Shown: positions 35,842-46,186, numbered from the stretch's first letter. The stretch is DNA of 64,000 bases from Buttiauxella agrestis ATCC 33320 (GCA_024169445.1 JALKFA010000002.1:88285-152284); one strand, 5' to 3'. A program made the numbers and translations. The notes: generated from the sequence alone by a model not told the origin.

Positions 35842-37061
35842 GTGAGAACCACGTTCCATGGCAGAAGTTCTGCCACTTTATTACAAGGCCACTCCGGCAG
35901 TACGCTCAGGATATGGCGAAGGTAAGCTTCTGGAGCGATGCCATTCAGTCTGCATGTACCGATCAGGCCGTACAGTAGTGCACCACGCTCACCACCATGA
36001 TCGTTGCCGAAGAAGATGTAGTTCTTTTTACCCAGGCATACCGCCCTCAGCGCTCGTTCCGCTGCATTATTGTCAGGCTCTGCCAGTCCGTCATCCGCGT
36101 AATAACACAGCGCTTCCCACTGGTTTAGCGCATAAGCGAACGCCTCGCCCAGCCGGGATTTTTTTGACAGTGTCGCGCTTTTCTCCACCAACCACTCATG
36201 CAGGGAAGCCAGCAGTGGTTTGCTCCGGGACTGCCTGGATAACCTGCGAAGGCATCCGCCTGCAGCACACCATGATAATGTCGAAGATGCTGCTGAGGAT
36301 GTTTCCCCTGCCTGTCCGGAGAGAAGGCGAACCACGCTGCTGGCGGATCTGAGGAGCCTGCACTTCTGTTGTCACATACATACGTCCAGATGCGCCCGGT
36401 TTTCGTCTTCTTTCTGCCCGGTGCCTGCACCGGTACTGGGGTATCATCCGTATGCAGTTTGCGACTGTCCATCACGTAACGGCACAGCGCATCATCCAGC
36501 GGTGCCATTAACCGGCAACAGGCATCCACCCAGCTGGAGAGCAGCGCACGACTCAGATCCACACCCTGACGGGCAAAGATTTCGCACTGGCGATACCCCG
36601 AACGATGGGACGTGATGGCGCAGGCGCAGGCGCTTCAACGATGCGGTCACATCGGGTACAGACCTTTTTCACTCTGACCGTGCGGATTACTTTCAGGGTG
36701 CTGGAGACCACTTCCAGCTGTTCCGCGCTGACTTCGCTGAGGTATGCCATATTGCTGCCGCACTCAGGGCAGCAGGCTTCTACCGGCTCCAGCCGGTATA
36801 TCTCGCGGGGAAGATGTTCAGGAAGCGGGCGACGGTGGCGGGACTGGCGAAGCTGACGCGGAACCTGCGGATCGTTATCCCGGCCGTTGTAACGATCGCT
36901 TTGCTGCTTCAGCAGGGCTTCGGTTTCTTCAACCTGCCGGTGTAGCTTTTCAGAACGGGCCAGCGCAGAGCGCAGGAGCGACTCAGTCTCTGCAACGAGG
37001 CTGAGTTTGGCTTCCAGTTCTGCTATACGGGCGAGATAGTCCTGACTCAGGACCCCATTTA
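35842..37061 (-). pseudogene. IS66 TnpC transposase, broken
   Basis: Fragments in order: LSQDYLARIAELEAKLSLVA coiled coil, zinc-binding CCPECGSNMAYL and CTRCDRIVEAPAPAPSRPIV, a deletion after [58 protein letters not shown], a shift, then NNAAERALRAVCLGKKNYIF in another frame. At least two frameshifts, one deletion and no start codon in frame. Not functional. Confidence 0.8.
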
Positions 37062-37080
37062 TAATGCGGTCATGCTCTTT

Positions 37081-37431
37081 TTACAACATTGTCAGTGAGT
37101 TAAAGCGTGCTGTTTTTGGCTGACGCCAGTCCAGCTTATCGAGGAGTATGCCGAGTTGTGTGCGGGTGATCGCGATTTTACCTTCGCGTACAGCAGGCCA
37201 GATGAACTGGCCTTCTTCCAGACGTTTGGTAAACAGGCACAGGCCATCCGCATCTGTCCAGAGTATCTTCACTGTATCGCCTTTGGGGCCACGGAAGATA
37301 AACAGGTGACCGGAGAACGGATTTTCATCAAGTGCATGCTGTACCAGCTCGCCCAGACCATTGAAGGACTTAAGCATATCGGTGACGCCAGCAACCAGCC
37401 AGATACGGGTGCCTGACGGGAGAGGTATCAT
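37081..37431 (-). CDS. tnpB: IS66 accessory protein TnpB
   Basis: A 116-residue Orf2 protein of IS66 elements ([20 protein letters not shown], then FRGPKGDTVKILWTDADGLC and LEEGQFIWP). Full length for the family. It is needed for IS66 transposition, exact role unknown. The ATG overlaps the tnpA stop (ATGA). Intact, although its partner tnpC is broken. Confidence 0.88.
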   Translation of the reverse strand: MIPLPSGTRIWLVAGVTDMLKSFNGLGELVQHALDENPFSGHLFIFRGPKGDTVKILWTDADGLCLFTKRLEEGQFIWPAVREGKIAITRTQLGILLDKLDWRQPKTARFNSLTML

Positions 37432-37847
37432 CGCACTCTCCCGGTCAGCTCGCGGATCAACACCGCCAGCAGTTCGGGTAATGGGTTATCCAGTGTCATT
37501 TTACCCTGACTGAACTCCACGTGGCAGGAGGTAGCGTTCAGCGAAGGAGAGTGACAGGTTGTGGTGCTTTGCTCATCTGATTGTGTAGGGTCAGATATCA
37601 CCTCAACAGGCAGTAGCACCGGTGATGAAGTGGGTGCGATCGTTGCGGGGAGACGGCGTGATATGCGGCCTTCTTTCTGCCAGAGGCGTAGCCATTTAAA
37701 GACCAGATTATGGGCAACTCCGGTCTCGCGGGCTATTTGAGCCACGTTGGCTCCGGGTTGGGATGCCAGACCGACAACATGCAGTTTAAAGTCGTTAGAG
37801 TGGATGTTGCGGGCTTCGGTACGCCAGTCGGTCATATTTTCCATCAT
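37428..37847 (-). CDS. tnpA: IS66 accessory protein TnpA
   Basis: A 139-residue protein with an N-terminal helix-turn-helix (FKLHVVGLASQPGANVAQIA, then HNLVFKWLRLWQ) and a variable linker, ending in PLPELLAVLIRELTG, the usual IS66 Orf1 tail. It probably binds DNA. It is translationally coupled to tnpB. Confidence 0.85.
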   Translation of the reverse strand: MMENMTDWRTEARNIHSNDFKLHVVGLASQPGANVAQIARETGVAHNLVFKWLRLWQKEGRISRRLPATIAPTSSPVLLPVEVISDPTQSDEQSTTTCHSPSLNATSCHVEFSQGKMTLDNPLPELLAVLIRELTGRVR

Positions 37848-37911
37848 TAGAGCTCTTTCTAAATTAGACGGAGCTCTAAGCTAACGATCCCGGAACCAGA
37901 ATCCTAATTAT

Positions 37912-38244
37912 TCTCCTGAGTTTAAGCTGCAGCTTGTTGCGGCCTCCTGCGAACCCGGTATCTCCATCTCAAAACTGGCGCCCGAAAATGGCATTAACGC
38001 CAATCTGTTGTTCAAATAGCGCCAACAATGGCGCGAGGGAAAGCTGCTATTACCTTCCTCTGAGAGTCCTCAGCTACTCCCTGTGACTCTCGATGCCTCC
38101 TCCGTACAGCCAGAACTAACCGCTGAGGGCCCGGAGGCTCTTAGTATCAGCTGTGAAGTAACGTTTCGGCACGGGACGCTTCGCCTCAACGGCACCGTCA
38201 GCGAAAAGCTCCTGACTCTGCTGATACAGGAACTGAAGCGATGA
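37912..38244 (+). pseudogene. IS66 tnpA remnant with amber codon
   Basis: Reads SPEFKLQLVAASCEPGISIS, NGINANLLFK, then TAG where relatives have tryptophan in FKWRQQW, then RQQWREGKLLLPSSES to [16 protein letters not shown] and TGA at 38242-38244. The 5' end is missing. Confidence 0.7.
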
Positions 38245-38570
38245 TCCCGTTACCTTCAGGTACCAGAATCTGGCTGGTTGCCGGCATCACCGACATGCGC
38301 AACGGCTTCAACGGGCTGGCTGACGGCGCTGAAAGACGATCCGATGTCCGGCCACGTCTTCATCTTCCGGGGCCGCAGTGGCAGTCAGGTCAAACTGCTG
38401 TGGTCTACCGGAGACGGGCTGCGCCTGGCCGTCAGCCCGCGATGGCAAAGTGTTCCTGACACCGGCGCAGCTGGCAATGTTGTTGGAAGGCATCGGCTGG
38501 CGACAGCCGAGGCGGTTGCTGGCCTCCCTGACCATGCTGTAGGCCTCTTTATCCTGGTTGTTGCAGAATA
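38241..38570 (+). pseudogene. IS66 tnpB remnant, frameshifted
   Basis: Starts as [28 protein letters not shown], then a shift near 38325 moves the frame to [20 protein letters not shown] and [13 protein letters not shown], with a second disruption near 38430 ([20 protein letters not shown] in a third frame). Inactive. Confidence 0.75.
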
Positions 38571-38591
38571 AGCCTGGCAAAATGCGGGCTT

Positions 38592-39660
38592 ATGAACGAC
38601 ACCTCTTCTGACGATATTCTTCTGCTGAAACAGCGCCTTGCCGAACAGGAAGCGCTGAACAGTGCCTTGCTGGAAAAGCTGGCCGACCGGGGACGCGAAA
38701 TGGACTATCTGCACGCGCAGCTGGATAAGCTTCGCCGGATGAATTTTGGCAGCCGTTCCGAAAAGGTCTCCCGACGTATCGCACAGATGGAAGCAGACCT
38801 GAACCGGATGCAGAAGGAAAGCGATGCGCTGACCGGCCGGGTGGATGACCCGGCAGTGCAGCGTCCGCTGCGTCAGACCCGCACCCGTAAACCGTTCCCC
38901 GAATCACTTCCCCGCGATGAAAAGCGGTTGTTACCCGCAGAGCCATGCTGCCCGGAGTGCGGTGGTGCGCTGAGCTATCTGGGCGAAGATACCGCCGAAC
39001 AACTGGAGCTGATGCGCAGCGCCTTCCGGGTTATCCGGACCGTGCGGGAAAAACATGCCTGCACAAAATTCGACGCCATCGTGCAGGCCGCCGCGCCTTC
39101 ACGCCCCATCGAGCGGGGTATCGCTGGGCCGGGGCTGCTGGCTCGAGTGCTGACCTCAAAGTATGCAGAGCATGCTCCGCTGCACCACCAGTCAGAAATA
39201 TACAGCCGCCAGGGTGTGGAACTGAGCCGTTCACTGCTGTCGGACTGGGTGGATGCATGCTGCCGGCTGTTGTCACCGCTGGTGGAGGCGCTTCAGGGCT
39301 ATGTCCTGACCGACGGCAAACTCCATGCCGATGATACCCCGGTGCAGGTACTGTTGCCGGGTAATAAGAAGACGAAGACCGGGCGGTTGTGGACATACGT
39401 TCGTGATGACCGCAACGCCGGGTCAGCACTGGTACCGGCCGTGTGGTTCGTCTATAGCCCGGACAGAAAAGGACTCCACCCGCAGACCCATCTCGCGGGC
39501 TTCAACGGAGTGCTTCAGGCGGATGCATACGCCGGGTTCAACGGGCTGTACCGCGATGGCCGGATAACGGAAGCCGCGTGCTGGGCTCATGCCCGCCGTA
39601 AAATCCACGATGTGCACGTCCGCACCCCGTCAGCCCTGACAGAGGAAGCCCTGAAACGTA
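38592..39660 (+). pseudogene. IS66 tnpC, 3' truncated
   Basis: Intact front and centre of a TnpC: coiled coil ([20 protein letters not shown]), zinc-binding [40 protein letters not shown], the DDE_Tnp_IS66 core ([50 protein letters not shown]). It breaks after [13 protein letters not shown] at about 39660, about 150 residues short of the normal end, where intron sequence joins. Confidence 0.85.
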
Positions 39661-40471
39661 TTTCCCACCTCCAGTGCTGGAAAAACGGATCTCCAAAGAT
39701 AACGGTAAAGAACGTATCCTTGGGATCCCCACAGTGGCTGATCGTATTGCTCAAGGCGCGATAAAACGCTTTATGGAAGCAAAACTCGATCCGCTTTTCC
39801 ATGTCGATTCCTATGGTTATCGGCCAGGAAAGTCAGCTCATGATGCTCTGCAACAATGTGCCATTCGGTGCCAACGATACAGTTGGATACTGGAAGTGGA
39901 TATCAGCGCATTTTTCGACCATGTACGGCATTACCTGGTGACCAAAGCTTTGGAGCATCATCAGATGCCGAAGTGGGTCATTTTATACTGCCGTCGCTGG
40001 CTGGAAGCGCTGATGCAACGTTGTCAGGGGGAAATTTTAGAGCTCCAAGAGCGAGGAACACCGCAGGGGGGCGTAGTCTCGCCCCTGTTGACTAATCTGT
40101 TTCTGCACTATGCGTTCGACCAAAGGATGGGGAGAGAATATCGAGGTCTACCGTTTGAAAGGTACGCTGATGATATTGTGGTCCACTGCTCAAGGATGAG
40201 TGATGCTATAAGTCTGAAAGACAGACTAGCGAAACGGTTTGCCGAAGTGGGGCTGACGATCAATGAAGAGAAATCGAATATCGCCTATATTGACACGTTT
40301 GAAAGGCAAAATGTCGCGAAGAGTTTTACCTTTCTGGGGTATGACTTCAAAGTGCGGACCCTGAAGAACTATAAAGGTGAGCTGTACCAGAAGTGCATGC
40401 CGGGCGCGTCAATGAAAGCGATGCAAAAGACCACGAAGACAATCAAAGAGTGGCGAATTGAAGTGGTCTAA
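39659..40471 (+). pseudogene. Group II intron reverse transcriptase fragment
   Basis: Starts inside the protein at [11 protein letters not shown], the motif just ahead of RT domain 1, and runs [52 protein letters not shown], the active-site YADDIVVHCS and FTFLGYDFKVR. It then stops at KTIKEWRIEVV, before the maturase and endonuclease domains. The GTG at 39674 is only the first possible start. Both ends are lost, so neither splicing nor mobility is possible. The fragment is fused to the truncated IS66 tnpC. Confidence 0.85.
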
Positions 40472-41057
40472 CCTCGGCTTCAACATATTTTTAATGAATC
40501 AGAAATTATTGGTCCCCAGGCTCTCGGGATGCAGAGAGCCACTCCGCTTCTGACCCACTGGTCGCCGATTTAAGCCAGTGTGGACGCGGTAACGAATGCC
40601 ATCCGGCTTATCTTTTAATCACATGAATAAGTTTTACCGGCACTGCCACCTACAGCATGGCAAAGGTATCCAGCAAGATTTGTTGCATGTAGTTATGGCA
40701 GTTTGTTCTCGTCCACATCCATAATCAAACGATTAGCAAATTGCGTGATATATTTCAGTGGGTTAATCAGTTCTTTAATGATGGCTTCGCGCGCCAGAGA
40801 ACTGTCTGACAGACTGAGCACCAGTGACCTTGGATAGCTTTTCAACTATTTCAACGTCCGCTAAGTGCCCAGGCTGTGTAAAAACACGGTTTTTGCAGTA
40901 TCTGAGTACTATTCTCAGTCAGGGATGCAAGATATTCCTGATATTGACTGTATTCGCTGTGATTTGTATGTAGAGGCAGAACGAGGCTTTTGCGGCTTGA
41001 TATGGAGTGCTAATGGCTTGTTATTAGGGGTTAGAACGGCCACTCCTGCTAGTTACA
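40472..41057. other. Remnant DNA between intron fragment and IS1182
   Basis: No supported gene. Short readable pieces (PLLTHWSP-like at about 40545) could be transposon debris. A CCGTGTTTTTACACAG-type end at about 40875-40890 may be an IS terminus. The 69-codon frame 40865-41074 crosses into the IS1182 remnant and is rejected. Confidence 0.35.
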
Positions 41058-42290
41058 TTATTCTCGCAGCTTAATGGTCAATCCTTCGGTACCCCAGATG
41101 GACATCATCCTTTTCAGGTTATAAGCTAGCACAAGCAGACTGATTTCTGTGCTGACGTTTTTAAACCGTTGCGTCAGGAAGTGAGTCGCTCCCATCCACA
41201 TTTTAATTGCCCCGAACGGATGCTCTATCGTTTGATTTCGCACGACAGCTGTTTGTGGTGATGCGTTAAGCCTGGCTTGCATGTCTTCCATTTCTGCTTC
41301 ATGAACCCAGCGCCTTATACGTCTCGGATCGCGTTTTGATGTGATGCACCTTGACCGCTGACTGCAATCGCGACAAGCAATATTGTTAAAGTTCATTTGC
41401 TGCTCTAAACCATCCTCAACCACCGTAAATCTGTTCTGAAGCTCGCTACCCATCGGACAAATATAAATATCTTTTTCCAAGTCATACTTGAACGATTGAA
41501 AAGACCTTTGCGGTCAGCGCCAGAGCTATCGCTTTTTGGTACTAAGGCTACGGCACCTAAGTCCTGCGTTGCTTTAATATCACCCCAGCTATAGTAACTT
41601 TATCAGCCAGTACGGTAATATCCGCTTTGCCAACAGCGTCTTGCGCTAATTTTGTCACCGCTGTTAGCTGCCCACGGTCTGGTGTATTCGTTACTTCATG
41701 CGCAACAATCAGGTGATATTTAGAATCAACGGCAGTCTGATCGTTATAGCTAACCTGGCGGTTAACATTGTTTATCTTCATTAGCCGGGAATCAGGATCT
41801 GTCAGTGACAGCTGCTTATCAGGGTGCTGCACAACGGCCTGCTGGATTTGCTTGAGTTCTTTCAAGCGCTTTTGCAGCCATGCCAGTTTTGCAGCGGTCA
41901 AACCTGCATTTTTTTCGGGCTCCGCAGCCTTGTCAGCTTCATCGAGCTTATTCAAGTAAAGAGCGATACTTTGCTCACCCCTTTCGATGTCGCCTTTTGT
42001 TTTCTGGGGCGTGAAGTTGTTCGATTTGCTGTTTACCGCCTTGAATTTACTACCGTCAATGGCAACCACCACATCGGTGAACATTTGCATCTGCCGACAC
42101 AGATCAATGAAAGTCCGGCAAGCATTTTTGATGCTTTTACCATTGTTTTTTCTGAAGTCTGCAATAGTTTTAAAATCAGGTGTTAATCGCTCAAGTAACC
42201 ACATCAATTCAACGTTACGATGGGCTTCTTTTTCTAACCTGCGAGATGACTGAATGCGGTTCAGGTATCCATAAATGTACATTGGTTATC
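41058..42290 (-). pseudogene. IS1182-family transposase, broken
   Basis: Minus-strand pieces: 41557-42282 holds the central part (LLERLTPDFKTIADFRKNNG, VVVAIDGSKFKAVNSKSNNF, NRQVSYNDQTAVDSKYHLIV), and 41058-41480 the C-terminal part with the CRDCSQRSRCITSKRDPRRI zinc-like motif and IEHPFGAIKMWMGATHFLTQ ending in AYNLKRMM. A frameshift or short loss lies between 41480 and 41557, and the first 80 or so residues are missing at the 42290 side, where it abuts the 84-residue frame. Confidence 0.85.
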
Positions 42291-42515
42291 AACCTGGCGG
42301 AAGATTTTTTCACTGCTGATAAGTCTGATACCCTTTGGTGTACTCTCAAGGATGCGTTTTTCTCCGTCTGAAACCCATCGGGTGATTGACCACCCCATTT
42401 CTTGATGAACAATTTGTTCAAGTTTGCTAATTAGTTCTTCCCCAGCGATCCCACTGCAGTCAAGGTTTCCGACCAGTTTGCCTTGAAGACTGAAAGTAAG
42501 ACGGTAAGTTTTCAT
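42261..42515 (-). CDS. Unknown small protein after pyridoxal kinase, end altered by IS
   Basis: An 84-residue frame whose ATG overlaps the kinase stop (ATGA, 42512-42515), so it is coupled to the kinase. The make-up is a beta-rich front (MKTYRLTFSLQGKLVGNLD), a helix (GEELISKLEQIVHQEMGWSI) and a strand (KGIRLISSEKIFRQV). The last eight or so codons run into IS1182 DNA, so the original C-terminus is lost. No family recognised. Its place suggests a vitamin B6-related or operon-specific accessory role. Confidence 0.55.
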   Translation of the reverse strand: MKTYRLTFSLQGKLVGNLDCSGIAGEELISKLEQIVHQEMGWSITRWVSDGEKRILESTPKGIRLISSEKIFRQVDNQCTFMDT

Positions 42516-43384
42516 GCAGATTGTTCTCCAGAATCTAAAATATAAGGGGCTAGGATGCCAGAACTCTTCATGAGAGCTTCAAACACACAACGTTGGGTGA
42601 ACTCACAAGCTTGCTCGGTCGCCAGTTCCAGAGTCAGCCCTCGCAAAAGAGCATTCGTCAGCTCAGCAGTGAATAAATCACCTGTTCCTTTTGGCGCCTT
42701 CGCGTAGGATTTGTGTTCCACTATATGCTCCGATTCCGCAGTGACACAGACGACCTGAAGTGTTCCAGCTGACACGGATTGGGTTGCGCTGGTCACCACA
42801 ACCCAGCGCGTCCTCTCGCTGAGAAATGATCGGGCTGCAGAAATAACATCTCGTTCGCTGGTCAGAGTTTTGCCACTCAGACAGCCAAGCTCAAATCGGT
42901 TCGGTGTAAGACCTGTCGCCAGAGGAAGCAAGTATTCACGATATATATCGACCAGGTTGGGGTCGACGTAGAAACCTGTATCCTCATCTCCCAGAACAGG
43001 ATCGACAACAATTCTCACATTCTGATTTTCATCGACTATACGACTCAACCACCGTTCCAGGTGCTGAGCTTTAGATGTGCTACCGAGATAACCCGTAATA
43101 ACAGCACGCAACTGATTATCCTGTCCGCGATCGTGGATCCCCTGAAGAAAGCCGCTAAACCACTCATCAGAGATTTCTCCGCCGTAACAGCTGGAATAAT
43201 CAGGTGTATTACTGAGCAGAAAAGTGGGGACTGCGAGAACATTCCAGCCATGTCTTGTGAGCGTGGGCAGGGCTATATTGTTTCCAACACAGCCATAAAT
43301 GACCTGTGACTGAATTGAAATAATGTCAGTGGATCGTTCATGGCCGTTTATTTGTAACTGAGCAGGTGCGACACCTGGAATCAT
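42512..43384 (-). CDS. pdxK: Pyridoxal kinase (PdxK/PdxY family)
   Basis: A 290-residue ribokinase-fold enzyme that phosphorylates pyridoxal and related B6 vitamers with ATP. Family marks: an N-terminal SIQSQVIYGCVGNNIALPTL block with WNVLAVPTFLLSNTPDY, the middle VVDPVLGDEDTGFYVDPNLV, LTPNRFELGCLSG, and the C-terminal KGTGDLFTAELTNALLRG, whose aspartate is the catalytic base. Length fits. It is transcribed away from the MocR-type regulator at 43594 across a 209-base gap, as pdxK and ptsJ are arranged in Salmonella. That suggests the regulator controls it. A plasmid copy of a B6 salvage enzyme is unusual. Confidence 0.85.
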   Translation of the reverse strand: MIPGVAPAQLQINGHERSTDIISIQSQVIYGCVGNNIALPTLTRHGWNVLAVPTFLLSNTPDYSSCYGGEISDEWFSGFLQGIHDRGQDNQLRAVITGYLGSTSKAQHLERWLSRIVDENQNVRIVVDPVLGDEDTGFYVDPNLVDIYREYLLPLATGLTPNRFELGCLSGKTLTSERDVISAARSFLSERTRWVVVTSATQSVSAGTLQVVCVTAESEHIVEHKSYAKAPKGTGDLFTAELTNALLRGLTLELATEQACEFTQRCVFEALMKSSGILAPYILDSGEQSA

Positions 43385-43528
43385 CGAATTATCTCCCTGT
43401 GGGCAAAAAATAATCTTCTGGAAGCAAACGCACGTCGACTATCGGCTAGTCGATTTGAACAGCAGCAGCATTTTTTCCTCAATCACAATTTCAAGTCGCC
43501 AGACATGCCATCGGTTGGTTTCATCGTG

Positions 43529-43590
43529 TATGGACAAACGTATACTGCTGATCTAGAATTGTCCTATGTTAAACTTATAATTGTCATAGG
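43529..43590. promoter_or_regulatory. Direct repeats in the pdxK/ptsJ intergenic region
   Basis: AATTGTCCTATG (43557-43568) and AATTGTCATAGG (43579-43590) are direct repeats 22 bases apart, about two helix turns. TATGGACAA at 43529-43537 is a partial inverted copy. MocR-type regulators usually bind direct repeats near their own promoter, so this is the likely operator. It abuts the ptsJ start. Confidence 0.6.
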
Positions 43591-43593
43591 TCA

Positions 43594-44922
43594 ATGAAGA
43601 TAAACGGCAAAACCGCAAATGAAATTTTCAACCAGATCCGTTCTCAGATACATTCACAGGATCTTCTTCCGGGCACTTTACTGCCAACAGTCAGAGAACT
43701 TGCGAACGAACTCGAAGTCAATCGCAACACAGTAGCACTGGCATACAAACGGCTGATTGATGCTGGTTTTGTTATGTCCAGAGGCAGAAATGGCACTATT
43801 ATTCGTGAAGCCCCTACGTCTGTCGAAATGGAAGGCAGTGTTTCAGACATCGTCTTGAAAGATCTCGCAAGCGGTAATCCTGCAGTTACAGCTCTTCCAT
43901 CTCTAAGCGAATTGGCAGAGCATATCCGCTGTACACCGGGTTTATATGGCGATCAGGTCATTCGTCCTGATTTGGAAATTGTTGCGCTGGATTGGTTGCA
44001 ACCTGACCTGCCTTCCTGTTTTGAACTGAATCTCACAAACGGGGCGGTAGATGCGGTGGAAAGAGTACTGGCAAGTTACCTTATTGCCGGAGATCGGGTT
44101 GTCGTCGAAGACCCCTGCTTCCTGAGCAGCATCAGTACATTGCGACATAATCGGTTCGAAGCTGCCGCGGTGCCGGTAGATGTGGAAGGTATGCAGATTG
44201 AATCTTTGTCCCACCAACTCAGAGCCGGTGCCTTGGCGATGATTATTACGCCACGCGCACATAATCCTACCGGTTTCGGGCTCAGCGCAAACAGAGCTAA
44301 TCAGATCCGCACATTACTTGCTGATTATCCTCACGTACTGATTATTATTGATGACCATTTTTCAGTGCTATCAACCCAAGATTATTATCATATCGTTCCG
44401 AATAGCACTCGGAATTGGGTACTCATTCGTTCCACATCGAAGTTTTTGGGGCCGGACTTGCGACTTGCCTTTGTTGCCAGCGATAAAGAAACATCACTTC
44501 GATTGCGTCAACGATTGAACGCCGGTATCAGCTGGGTGAGTCATATCCTGCAGGATATGGTCGCAGGGTATTTCATATCGCCTCAATTCCGGGAAAAAAT
44601 CCAGGTAACCCGAAAACGCTATGGTGATCAGAGAAAGTTGCTGGTGAGTGCACTGAAAAGCTATGGCGTTAGTGTTTCTGATGTACACGACGGTCTTAAC
44701 GTCTGGGTTCCACTGACACAAAACAGTACAGCCATTGTGATGCAGATGGCTCAGCGTGGTTGGCTAGTAAGAGGAGGCGAGGCTTTCGTTCTCGACAATG
44801 CTGGTGCTGGTTTGCGTATCACCATCTCTGAGATGGATGCCACGGGAACAGAAAAATTTGCAGCATCTCTGGCCCAGATTCTGACACAGAATGGTCAGGC
44901 AACAGAGCCACGTAATAAGTGA
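43594..44922 (+). CDS. ptsJ: MocR/PtsJ-type PLP-dependent regulator
   Basis: A 442-residue regulator. Residues 1-70 are a GntR winged helix (KTANEIFNQIRSQIHSQDLL, LEVNRNTVALAYKRLIDAGF). The rest is an inactive aminotransferase class I fold that senses pyridoxal phosphate: NLTNGAVDAVERVLASYLIA, DDHFSVL, and the PLP-lysine in STSKFLGPDLRLAFVAS. Overall sequence closely recalls Salmonella PtsJ, which represses pdxK. The ATG lies four bases after the second operator repeat and has no strong ribosome binding site, so the transcript may be nearly leaderless. Divergent partner of the pyridoxal kinase. Confidence 0.85.
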   Translation: MKINGKTANEIFNQIRSQIHSQDLLPGTLLPTVRELANELEVNRNTVALAYKRLIDAGFVMSRGRNGTIIREAPTSVEMEGSVSDIVLKDLASGNPAVTALPSLSELAEHIRCTPGLYGDQVIRPDLEIVALDWLQPDLPSCFELNLTNGAVDAVERVLASYLIAGDRVVVEDPCFLSSISTLRHNRFEAAAVPVDVEGMQIESLSHQLRAGALAMIITPRAHNPTGFGLSANRANQIRTLLADYPHVLIIIDDHFSVLSTQDYYHIVPNSTRNWVLIRSTSKFLGPDLRLAFVASDKETSLRLRQRLNAGISWVSHILQDMVAGYFISPQFREKIQVTRKRYGDQRKLLVSALKSYGVSVSDVHDGLNVWVPLTQNSTAIVMQMAQRGWLVRGGEAFVLDNAGAGLRITISEMDATGTEKFAASLAQILTQNGQATEPRNK

Positions 44923-45212
44923 TATATGTTTTGTGCATGGTAGTGAAATACTCAATGCGTTGGAGAATCAATGGCGTGGTAATTCTGTGTTCCCGAAAGG
45001 GTATTCAAAGGAATTCATGGCATCGAAGAAACTACCAAATACTTCCTGCTTGGAAATAATGAAAAGATGCCACTTGTTACGTAAAGCTGCAATCATGTGC
45101 ATGTTTACACTATAGCGATGAAGCTTTCCTGTTAACGGTACTGCTGCCTGATAGTGCCCGTTCCAAAATGATGTGAGCCACCATTATTCAGCCAGAAGAA
45201 TCGCTGTTCAGT
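44923..45212. other. Gap between ptsJ and the hypothetical gene
   Basis: No gene supported; only short frames without ribosome binding sites. Confidence 0.4.
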
Positions 45213-45740
45213 CTACGGATATTCAGCGAACCGCATCCGAGCAAGCCGCAGTTTACCGTGACGCATTTTCTTCTGAAGATGCTCGTCCGTAACGGGTTCC
45301 GCCCAGTCAGGGCATCGGAGTATCGGAAATTCATCCATACCCCGTATAGCAGTGATGTCGCATGAAAAATCGGAAATGACCTCCTTTTGGATCAAGTGCT
45401 CAACTTCAGGGATCCCAAGCTGATATTCTTCAAGCCGGCGATCGTAGCCTGGCTTGCGGTAGTCGAGTGTATAAGGACGGGAATTAAATGTTGACGAGTA
45501 TGATTCCATCCAGTCTTCCCAGCAAACGACTGACCTAATCCAGAACGTGTCCGCGGGTGGCGCTAACGGGAAGGGAACTAGCCAGCCGGATTCGATGGCA
45601 TTTTCCAGCCTTGCCACTCTTCCCATACGGTGCAGAAATTTCTCGCGAAACTGGCCTGATATTTTACTCCAGACAGAAGGTCTGCCACCTTCCGACCAAT
45701 CTTCAAACTCCCCTCTTCCCGGTTCATCACTCATTAGCAT
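45213..45740 (-). CDS. Hypothetical plasmid protein (175 aa)
   Basis: A soluble 175-residue protein with many tryptophan, arginine and glutamate residues (FREKFLHRMGRVARLENAIE, WIRSVVCWEDWMESYSSTFN). No signal peptide, membrane segment or recognised domain. Starts could be MLMSDEP or the inner ATG two codons later; AAATGGAAA lies upstream. It stands alone between the B6 genes and the origin region. Codon use resembles the backbone. No function suggested. Confidence 0.6.
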   Translation of the reverse strand: MLMSDEPGRGEFEDWSEGGRPSVWSKISGQFREKFLHRMGRVARLENAIESGWLVPFPLAPPADTFWIRSVVCWEDWMESYSSTFNSRPYTLDYRKPGYDRRLEEYQLGIPEVEHLIQKEVISDFSCDITAIRGMDEFPILRCPDWAEPVTDEHLQKKMRHGKLRLARMRFAEYP

Positions 45741-46186
45741 TTTCCATTTGTAGTTTTAGTCCTTACACTTTTCAGCGTTACTAGTTATGTGAGAAGACCG
45801 CCAGAACCGTAGTGTATTTCTATTATTATCCTGATGATATTCAATCGTATTTACCCTCGCTGACAGTAAGAACATGAACTGATAAGCTGACTCCCTGTAT
45901 GCGCCTTGGGCGCATGGAGGCGCCAAAGGCGGTTAAAGAGATAACCTGTTGATGAGTGGCGCCGTTAGACCGGCAAAGCCGGTTCAGGTTTGGCAAGTTC
46001 AACCAGTCCAAGCCCCTCCCTGTTAAGCAATAACCAGCATTCAAACGATGTCAGAAGGAAATGTGCGCGGTCGGAGTGGTCACGACAAGGTGTAACCGCC
46101 GTCGGGGCGTATCTCCGCGTGCGATGCGAAGCGAGCTACGAGCGTGTACTCAAAACTGACAGTAAAACTTCCTGCAGCGACGCCAT

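Larger units (their letters stand above)
35802..37870 (-). mobile_element. IS66-family element with damaged tnpC
   Basis: Contains tnpA, tnpB and a multiply broken tnpC in the usual order. The left terminus GTAAGCGTTAAGTGAACGCC is IS66-like. The right end was not resolved and is placed just beyond the tnpA start. Confidence 0.7.
37905..39660 (+). mobile_element. Second, decayed IS66 element cut by an intron fragment
   Basis: Plus-strand tnpA, tnpB and tnpC of another IS66 subgroup, with every gene damaged and the right end missing. tnpC stops where a group II intron reverse transcriptase fragment begins. Confidence 0.75.

Noticed and set aside
39659-40471. Reverse transcriptase as a retron or defence RT
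   Set aside because: The motifs (RGTPQGGVVSPLL, YADD, FTFLGYDF) and the leading YFPPPV and GIPTVADR blocks are those of group II intron proteins; no msr/msd-like repeat or effector gene is adjacent.
40865-41074. 69-codon plus-strand frame
   Set aside because: It crosses into the end of the IS1182 remnant and shows no family resemblance.
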